Shown here: piece by piece, positions 57,638-63,097 of the stretch
Layout of the letters: the number at the start of each line of letters is the position of its first letter
Position numbering within the stretch: the stretch's first letter is position 1
Assembly: GCF_003052585.1 (NCBI RefSeq)
Contig: NZ_QASN01000016.1
Location: 1 to 63,097, forward strand
Length of the DNA: 63,097 nucleotides
Direction: 5' to 3'
Source: Pseudomonas mangrovi
GTDB taxonomy: Bacteria > Pseudomonadota > Gammaproteobacteria > Pseudomonadales > Pseudomonadaceae
Made by a program: the position numbers and the translations under genes
The notes under the pieces: generated by a model
What the model saw: only the letters and a program-made list of their open reading frames with translations
What the model was told of the DNA's origin: nothing
Database searches by the model: none

Positions 57638-58894
57638 ATGCAGCAGCCCCAGGACCCGCTCTGGCGCCAGGGAGTCACCGGCGCGCAGATGCTCTTCGTT
57701 GCCTTCGGTGCATTGGTGCTGATGCCGCTGATCACCGGCATGGACCCCAATGTAGCGCTGTTCACCGCGGGTATCGGCACCCTGCTGTTCCAACTGGTGA
57801 CCGGTCGCCAGGTACCGGTTTTCCTGGCATCCAGTTTCGCCTTCATTGCCCCCATCCTGGCATTGAAGGCCGAGCTGGGACTGCCGGCGGTACTCGGAGG
57901 CATAGTCGCGGCCGGGGCGATGTACATGCTCTTGAGTCTGGCGGTAAAGCTGCGCGGGCCGGCGTTCATCGACCGCCTGCTGCCGCCGGTGGTGATCGCC
58001 CCGGTGATCATCTGCATCGGCCTGGCGCTATCGCCGGTAGCGGTCAACATGGCCATGGGCAAGAGCAGCGATGGCGCCCTGCAGCAGATGCCCTACCTGA
58101 CCGCGATGATCATCGCCATGACCTCGCTGACCGTCACTCTGCTGGTGGCCGTGCTCGGCCGCGGCCTGCTGCGCCTGGTCCCCATCCTGGCCGGCGTGAT
58201 CGCCGGCTGCGCGATGGCGTTCGCCCTGGGGAGGATCGATCTGAGCGCCGCCGCAGCGGCCCCCTGGCTGGCTCTGCCGAACTTCATCGCACCGGAATTT
58301 CACTGGGGTGCCATTCTCTACATGCTGCCGGTGGCGCTGGCGCCGGCCATCGAGCACATCGGCGGCGTGGTCGCCATCGGCAGCGTGACCGGCAACAACT
58401 ACATAAAGAAACCCGGCCTGCACCGCACCCTGCTTGGCGACGGCCTCGCCACCTCCGCCGCCGGCCTGTGCGGCGGCCCGCCCAACACGACCTATGCCGA
58501 GGTCACCGGCGCGGTGATGCTGACGCGCAACTACAACCCGAAGATCATGACCTGGGCAGCCTGCTTCGCCATCGCACTGGCCTTCATCGGCAAGTTCGGC
58601 GTGGCGCTGCAGAGCATTCCGGGGCCGGTGATGGGCGGCATTCTCTGCCTGCTGTTCGGCTCCATCGCGGTGGTCGGCCTGAACACCCTGATCCGCAATC
58701 AGGTCGATCTGGGCGAGCCGCGCAACCTGATCATCGTTTCGGTGACCCTGGTGTTCGGCATCGGCGGGATGAAGTTCGGCGGCGCCGGCTTTGCCCTGTC
58801 GGGCATCTCGCTGTGCGCCCTGACCGCCGTGCTGCTCAACCTGCTGCTGCCCGGCGGCGAGGGCTGGAAGAAGAAGCCGGCGGACGAGACCTAG
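57638..58894 (+). CDS. uraA: uracil:proton symporter UraA
   Basis: A 418-residue nucleobase:cation symporter-2 protein with about 14 membrane segments. Motifs: FLASSFAFIAPILAL, EHIGGVVAIGSVTGNN, LCGGPPNTTYAEVTGAVMLT (the NTTY motif of the substrate site) and GIGGMKFGGAGFALSG. It imports uracil and works with Upp. Start at 57638 directly after the upp stop. Its stop codon TAG is part of a CTAG that bounds a MITE-like element (see below). Confidence 0.94.
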   Translation: MQQPQDPLWRQGVTGAQMLFVAFGALVLMPLITGMDPNVALFTAGIGTLLFQLVTGRQVPVFLASSFAFIAPILALKAELGLPAVLGGIVAAGAMYMLLSLAVKLRGPAFIDRLLPPVVIAPVIICIGLALSPVAVNMAMGKSSDGALQQMPYLTAMIIAMTSLTVTLLVAVLGRGLLRLVPILAGVIAGCAMAFALGRIDLSAAAAAPWLALPNFIAPEFHWGAILYMLPVALAPAIEHIGGVVAIGSVTGNNYIKKPGLHRTLLGDGLATSAAGLCGGPPNTTYAEVTGAVMLTRNYNPKIMTWAACFAIALAFIGKFGVALQSIPGPVMGGILCLLFGSIAVVGLNTLIRNQVDLGEPRNLIIVSVTLVFGIGGMKFGGAGFALSGISLCALTAVLLNLLLPGGEGWKKKPADET

Positions 58895-58980
58895 GGAACC
58901 TCTGAAAAGGTAGCGGGCGAAGGTCTGGCTAGGCGAAATCAGTCGAAAAAGCGCGCCAACGCTTTTCAACAGCCTGCTAG
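58891..58980. mobile_element. MITE-like element bounded by CTAG at the uraA stop codon
   Basis: CTAG at 58891-58894 and again at 58977-58980 frame an 82 bp segment whose ends are inverted: CTAG-N8-TGAAAAG on the left and, read in reverse complement, CTAG-N8-TGAAAAG on the right. A 4 bp CTAG direct repeat fits target duplication at a YTAR site as for IS5-group elements. No transposase is encoded. Confidence 0.65.
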
Positions 58981-59039
58981 CCCCGCCCTGGCAGGAGCGC
59001 CAGGCAGGATAGCCTGAGCGCTGCTGCCGGCCGGTGTGA

Positions 59040-60371
59040 TCAGGCCCGCTCGGCCGCCCACTGCTGAAGGTGCTCGACACTCTGGCGGTAGGGTTTCAGT
59101 CCCAGCCAGAGCAGCACTCCGGCAGCCAGCACCGCGACCGTGGTGATGATCAGCAACGAGTAGCGCAGCGCCTCGTCGTAACCGAACACGTAGTCGGTGA
59201 CCAGCGCCACCGCGGTCGGACCGACGCCCAGGCCGAACAGGGTGATGACGAACAGGTATACCGCCGAGGCCTGGCCGCGCATGGCGTTGGGCATGATTTC
59301 CTGGATCGCCGCCGGCGCCACGCCAAACGGCATGCTCAGGAAGAACACCGCCGGGGCCAGCAGGATTGCAGCCCAGACCGCACTCGGCATCAGCGGAAAC
59401 AGCAGCACCAGCGGCAACGCGCCGATGGCCGAGTAGAGACCGACGCGCATGTTCGCATCGGTCTTGCCGCGCTTGGCCATGACATCGGCCAGACGCCCCC
59501 CAAAGACGATACCCAGGCAGCCGAACACCGCCACGATGCTGCCGTAGACCAGGCCCACGGTGGGCATGTCCCAACCGTAGGTGCGGCGGAACAGCTCGGG
59601 AATCCAGGCCGCGCTGCCGTAGCCGGCGAACGACAGGAAGGCGAAGCCGAAGTTGTGCAGCAGCACGGTCTTGCGATTCGCCATCAGGTAGCGTCCGACC
59701 TGGCTGAACGGCACCGCCACCCCGGCACCGGCGCCACGCCGAACCGGCTCGCGCACCGCCAGCATCAGCAGGCTGAAGAACACGCCGGCCAGTCCGAGTA
59801 CCAGGAAGATCAACTGCCACGGGCGTGTCTCGCCGATCAGCGGAAGGATGGTGTTGCCTTGCGTCGAGGCGAACTTCACCACCAGCCCCCCGAGTAGCAA
59901 TGCCATCCCCGAGCCCAGGTAGATCCCCATCGAATAGACGCTGATGGCACTGGCGCGACGCTCCGGCGGGAAGCTGTCGGCAATCAGCGAGTAGGCCGCA
60001 GGCGACAGCGCCGCTTCGCCGGCACCGACGCCGACCCGGGCAAACAGAAAATGCATGTAGGACTTGGCCATGCCGCAGGCGGCAGTCGCCGCACTCCACA
60101 CCAGAATGCCCCAGGCGATCAGGCCACGGCGGCTGCGCGTATCGGCCAGACGCCCGAGCGGAATGCCGCAGATGGTATAGAAGAGCGCGAAGGAGAAGCC
60201 CATCAGCAGACTCATCTGGGTATCGCTGATGTCCAGATCCGCACGGATCGGTCCGACCAGCAGACTGAGAATCTGCCGATCGACGAAGGAGAGAACGTAG
60301 GCGAGCATCAGCAGGAACACCGTGGTCCAGGCTGAAAGACTCGTCGGGTAACCGTTGTTGTTATTGGACAT
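59040..60371 (-). CDS. major facilitator superfamily transporter
   Basis: A 443-residue MFS transporter with about 12 membrane segments. The motif between TM2 and TM3, GIPLGRLADTRSRRGLIAWG, is intact, and the N-terminus YVLSFVDRQILSLLVGPIRA is typical of the anion:cation symporter-like (ACS/spinster-like) group. Substrate unknown. It starts at 60371 (MSNNNNGYPT). It diverges from araC, and a direct repeat in the 418 bp between them could be the AraC site, so it may import a product of the secreted hydrolases (inference). Confidence 0.87.
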   Translation of the reverse strand: MSNNNNGYPTSLSAWTTVFLLMLAYVLSFVDRQILSLLVGPIRADLDISDTQMSLLMGFSFALFYTICGIPLGRLADTRSRRGLIAWGILVWSAATAACGMAKSYMHFLFARVGVGAGEAALSPAAYSLIADSFPPERRASAISVYSMGIYLGSGMALLLGGLVVKFASTQGNTILPLIGETRPWQLIFLVLGLAGVFFSLLMLAVREPVRRGAGAGVAVPFSQVGRYLMANRKTVLLHNFGFAFLSFAGYGSAAWIPELFRRTYGWDMPTVGLVYGSIVAVFGCLGIVFGGRLADVMAKRGKTDANMRVGLYSAIGALPLVLLFPLMPSAVWAAILLAPAVFFLSMPFGVAPAAIQEIMPNAMRGQASAVYLFVITLFGLGVGPTAVALVTDYVFGYDEALRYSLLIITTVAVLAAGVLLWLGLKPYRQSVEHLQQWAAERA

Positions 60372-60789
60372 GGCGCGGTTATCTCCACTGCGCAAGGCGC
60401 GCAACTGTCTGACGTTGAGCCCCAGAGTAGCCACTCAGCCGACTCTGCGAGCAGGCTTATCCAGTCAGCGAATGGCGCAACCCCCGGCTAGCGAATGACC
60501 CATGCGACCGACCTGCGACTCATCCGTCGCTGTCTGACCCGCTGGTTGAGCGCTCACCACCCGTATGGGCTATTGCTGGGACACTGAACAGGACGCATAG
60601 ATGAGCAGTCTGGGGCACTGCCGCCCCGATCGTTACCAGCTGCGCGCCGACAGGGATGTCCACGTCGTCCCGCGCAACGGGAAGGCCTGCGCCCTGACGG
60701 GATAGCACCGTGCATAACAACAAGAACCACGCGTTCGCTGCGGCGAGTCGCCACCTAGCCATACCCTCGTCCACCGAGGGGGCTCGATC
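60372..60789. other. divergent control region between MFS and araC genes
   Basis: 418 bp without a gene. It contains the direct repeat AGCGAATG (60467-60474 and 60490-60497). No clear sigma-70 hexamers were identified. Confidence 0.55.
60467..60497. promoter_or_regulatory. direct repeat, AraC-site candidate
   Basis: AGCGAATGGCGCA and AGCGAATGACCCA, start to start 23 bp apart, about 100 bp upstream of the MFS gene. Spacing near two helical turns suits an AraC-family monomer or dimer with two DNA contacts. Confidence 0.45.
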
Positions 60790-61653
60790 ATGAGCGCGTC
60801 ACTGCTGTATCTCGCCGATCGCCGCGCCCTGTTCATGGGCACGCCGCTGACGATCCGACGCCATGTCCTGCCCGTCTCGCGGATGATCCTCTGTCTGGAA
60901 GGCGAGTTGCGCTACCAGCCGTTCGGCGAAGGTCCGCTGATTCCCTGTAGCAGCCTGCTGCTGCCGGTGGGGCTGCCCGTGACGGTCGACAGCAGCGAGG
61001 CGCTGATCGCCGACTGCTACCTGGACGTCTGCGGCTTCGACTACGCCGTGCTGCGCCAGCAGGCACGGCGCTGCGAGCATGCGATCTATTGCGATCTGCG
61101 CGACGAGCAGCCGCTACGCGAAATGCTCAACGCCGCGCGCCTGCAGCTGGCGCCGGCCGCAGCACTCTGGCCGCAGCTCGAGGCCCTGCTCAACCCGGCG
61201 GATCTGGTGGCCAGTGCGGAGCACTACAGCGACCCGCGGGTCGAACAGGTGGTGGCGCGAATCAAGCGTACCGCCCGCGACAACCTGTCGGTGGACGAAC
61301 TGGCCGCAGGCGTAGGCCTCTCTGGCTCGCGCCTGCTCAGCCTGTTCAAACAGCAGGCCGGCATCCCCATCCGCCGCTACCGGCTGTGGCGCCGGCTGCA
61401 CTACGCCACCTGCCTGCTCGCCGAAGGCTGCAGCCTGACCGAGGCTGCGATGGGCTCGGGCTTTTCCGACTCATCGCACTTCTCGCGCACCTTTAGCGAC
61501 ATGCTCGGCTTCCAGCCTTCGGCGCTGACCCGTAGCCATTGTGAGTTGAAAATACTGGTCAACCCGGCCAACGGCGGTGAAAGCGCAGCGATCTCTACCC
61601 CCCCCGAATTGGCGGCCAGTTCGTTCAAGTGCGATGCGCACGGTCGGGGCTAA
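60790..61653 (+). CDS. AraC family transcriptional regulator
   Basis: A 287-residue regulator: an N-terminal AraC-binding-like domain (about 1-140; RRHVLPVSRMILCLEGELRY) and a C-terminal double helix-turn-helix (about 155-255; NLSVDELAAGVGLSGSRLLS and TEAAMGSGFSDSSHFSRTFS, with FSDMLGFQPSA). It lies directly upstream of the two hydrolase genes and divergent from the MFS gene, and is the natural candidate to control them. Inducer unknown. Confidence 0.9.
   Translation: MSASLLYLADRRALFMGTPLTIRRHVLPVSRMILCLEGELRYQPFGEGPLIPCSSLLLPVGLPVTVDSSEALIADCYLDVCGFDYAVLRQQARRCEHAIYCDLRDEQPLREMLNAARLQLAPAAALWPQLEALLNPADLVASAEHYSDPRVEQVVARIKRTARDNLSVDELAAGVGLSGSRLLSLFKQQAGIPIRRYRLWRRLHYATCLLAEGCSLTEAAMGSGFSDSSHFSRTFSDMLGFQPSALTRSHCELKILVNPANGGESAAISTPPELAASSFKCDAHGRG
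61621..61634. promoter_or_regulatory. shared 14-mer upstream of hydrolase 1, copy 1
   Basis: TTCGTTCAAGTGCG, inside the 3' end of araC, 108-121 bp before the first hydrolase ATG. It is identical to 62754-62767. Confidence 0.5.
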
Positions 61654-61741
61654 GGTTCTGCCCACCTGCCGCGAGCCACGTTGGCAGGCATGGCGGACGC
61701 CCGCGTCCTCACCTCACAAAAACAACAGTGTGGAAACAACC

Positions 61742-62602
61742 ATGAATGCAAAAACCCTGAAAATGCCCGCCCTGCTCGCCGGCCTCACCCTGGCTGCCTT
61801 CACCTCAGTCGCCAACGCCGGCCCGGCGGCCGGCAGCAACGGTGGTGAGCGTGTCTGCACCTACACCAGCGGCCTGACGTCCTTCTCCTACCGGTCAGCA
61901 CGCGTCTCCTACCCGTGCAATCTTTCCGGCACCGCCCCGGCGACCACCCTGACCGGCGGCTTCACCAACACCAAGGAAGACATGTACTGGCTGGCTGACC
62001 ACCTTTCCAGCCATGGCTACATCGTCATCACCATGACCCCGACCAACACCCTGGGCACCCCGCTGACCTGGGAAACCGCGCACAAGGGCGGCATCGACAA
62101 GCTGCGCTCGGAGAACTCGCGCTTCGGCTCCGCGATTCGCGGCAAGGTCGACACCAACCGCCTCGGCATCATGGGCTTCTCCATGGGCGGCGGCGGCACC
62201 CTGCTGGCGGCAGCCGATCTCGGCAGCCAGGTCAAGACCGCAGTACCGCTGGCGCCCTGGCTCGGCACCCTCTACCCGTCCTACCGCAACATCAGCGCCA
62301 AGACCCTTATCATCTCCGGCTCCAGCGACACTGTGGCGTTCCCGAGCACCATCGCCGGCTACTACCGCAACCTGCCGAGCGGCCTGACCCGCGGCCTGGC
62401 TGAAGTGCGTGGCGCCAGCCACTTCGACTGGTTCGGCTTCACTGCCTCCAACGCCCAGCAGACCCGTTTCAAGACGCTGACCACTGCCTGGCTGAAGACC
62501 TACCTGACCGGCGACACCAGCTACCAGACCTACTTCAATGGGACCGAGCACAACCGCAACGTCTCGGCTGGCTGGTACACCCAATACCAGTACCGTCCGT
62601 GA
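61742..62602 (+). CDS. secreted alpha/beta-hydrolase of the cutinase/polyester hydrolase type
   Basis: A 286-residue precursor: signal peptide 1-26 (ending SVANA), then a mature chain of about 260. Candidate catalytic triad S147 (GFSMGGGG), D196 (SSDTVAF) and H227 (GASHFDW). VDTNRLG, TAVPLAPW and the tail TRFKTLTTAWLKTYLTGDT match the PETase-like and cutinase-like dienelactone-hydrolase superfamily. The nucleophile elbow reads GFSMG where many PET hydrolases have GWSMG. C39 and C59 could form a disulfide. Sequence alone cannot decide between polyester and soluble ester substrates. It is followed by a strong terminator and a second paralogue. Confidence 0.85.
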   Translation: MNAKTLKMPALLAGLTLAAFTSVANAGPAAGSNGGERVCTYTSGLTSFSYRSARVSYPCNLSGTAPATTLTGGFTNTKEDMYWLADHLSSHGYIVITMTPTNTLGTPLTWETAHKGGIDKLRSENSRFGSAIRGKVDTNRLGIMGFSMGGGGTLLAAADLGSQVKTAVPLAPWLGTLYPSYRNISAKTLIISGSSDTVAFPSTIAGYYRNLPSGLTRGLAEVRGASHFDWFGFTASNAQQTRFKTLTTAWLKTYLTGDTSYQTYFNGTEHNRNVSAGWYTQYQYRP

Positions 62603-62636
62603 GCTGAAGCTTCGTCCGCCCTGCGGACAGCGATGG

Positions 62637-62668
62637 AAGGCCCCACCGGTTTCCGGCGGGGCCTTTTT
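62637..62668 (+). terminator. terminator after hydrolase 1
   Basis: GGCCCCACCGG pairs with CCGGCGGGGCC around TTT (one mismatch), followed by TTTTT. It means the second hydrolase needs its own promoter. Confidence 0.87.
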
Positions 62669-62753
62669 GCGTTTACGGCTCCGCTGCCAGATCTTCGCAA
62701 AGACACGAAATCACTTTTCACCCTTACGGGTGGACACGCCAATATCAGTGGAT

Positions 62754-62767
62754 TCGTTCAAGTGCGC
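62754..62767. promoter_or_regulatory. shared 14-mer upstream of hydrolase 2, copy 2
   Basis: TTCGTTCAAGTGCG, 122-135 bp before the second hydrolase ATG; flanks differ from those of copy 1. Confidence 0.5.
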
Positions 62768-62888
62768 CTCCGGTACCGGCGCTATGTTTGCCACCGGCTC
62801 CGGCCAAACGCCCCGCGGGAAGCGAGTAGCTGATCTCTCGCGACCGACGTAGTCGGGACTCATGTTTCAACAATAAAAGAGAACGAAC

Positions 62889-63097
62889 ATGATCAAAACA
62901 CACCTGAAATTTGCCTCCCTGGCCGCCGGCCTGTTCCTGTCCGCTTCCGCTCTGGCTGGCCCCGCTCCGGGTAGCAACGGTGGACAAGCGGTGTGCGACT
63001 ACAGCAGTGGTCTGACCTCGCTGAGCTACCTGTCGGCACGTGTTTCCTACCCGTGCAACCTCTCCGGTACCGCGCCGGCCACCACCCTCACCGGCGG
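62889..63097 (+). CDS. second secreted hydrolase paralogue (5' part)
   Basis: Starts MIKTHLKFASLAAGLFLSAS with a signal peptide ending SALA, and runs off the window after 69 complete codons. In the mature region 40 of 47 residues equal those of the upstream hydrolase (from GP to TLTGG), while the signal peptides differ. Both cysteines are kept, but the catalytic triad lies beyond the window. It is a tandem paralogue with its own leader. Confidence 0.85.
   Translation, partial: MIKTHLKFASLAAGLFLSASALAGPAPGSNGGQAVCDYSSGLTSLSYLSARVSYPCNLSGTAPATTLTG

Noticed and set aside
56134..58062. A 642-codon minus-strand frame that could be read as a large Hpt fusion
   Set aside because: Only the last 185 codons match Hpt, and its normal start is at 56691. 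The rest is antisense to upp and uraA.

Overview
This 63 kb window is a GC-rich gammaproteobacterial chromosome segment from a pseudomonad in the broad sense (Pseudomonas/Stutzerimonas type). The evidence is gene content: a complete nosRZDFYL nitrous-oxide reductase operon, a short c551-type cytochrome, malate:quinone oxidoreductase, a PA4642-type protein, and the run glutathione peroxidase / SlyD / AckA / Pta / PlsC that I recall as conserved in Pseudomonas. Coding density is high. I see no prophage, CRISPR array, tRNA or rRNA. The species cannot be named from sequence alone.

Layout. 1-5.3 kb: 3' end of folX, an SDR-GH15 operon, DUF1244 and HopJ-type small proteins, cysZ, and a cytochrome c551 with a clear terminator. 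5.6-13.3 kb: the nos operon on the minus strand, with an FNR/ANR/DNR-type box (TTGAC-N4-GTCAA) 63 bp before nosR. 13.6-14.8 kb: a GT4 glycosyltransferase. 14.8-15.9 kb: two ~329 bp imperfect inverted repeats around ~380 bp of unassigned DNA. 16.0-23.8 kb: an Old Yellow Enzyme and its TetR regulator, glutathione peroxidase, SlyD, DUF3565, ackA, pta and an acyltransferase. 23.8-29.8 kb: a signalling operon made of a CHASE-PAS-PAS-HK-3xREC hybrid kinase and a REC-PAS-GGDEF-EAL protein. 30-32 kb: OmpA-type lipoprotein, metallo-beta-lactamase-fold hydrolase and DUF4334 protein.

32.2-42 kb is a fatty-acid/hydrophobic-substrate cluster: a MalT/AlkS-type LuxR regulator, a small DUF4124-like secreted protein, DUF1329 and DUF1302 envelope proteins, an AlkK-type acyl-CoA ligase and a divergent thiolase. 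An exact 12-mer sits upstream of both DUF1302 and alkK. 42-56 kb is mostly housekeeping: rsmC, a yybP-ykoY (Mn2+) riboswitch ahead of a GDT1/UPF0016 transporter, an M48 lipoprotein, a chemoreceptor with a near-consensus FliA promoter, SRAP, a second acyltransferase, a YajG-type lipoprotein, mqo and a SulP transporter. 56-59 kb: nucleobase salvage (hpt divergent from upp-uraA), with an 82 bp MITE-like element bounded by CTAG at the uraA stop codon.

59-63 kb carries the most interesting module: an MFS transporter, a divergent AraC regulator and two tandem secreted alpha/beta-hydrolases related to cutinases and polyester hydrolases (the second is cut by the window end). An exact 14-mer lies 108-122 bp upstream of both hydrolase start codons, and a direct repeat suited to an AraC protein lies between the MFS and araC genes. 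I infer a regulated, secreted polyester/ester-degrading unit; the substrate is unknown.
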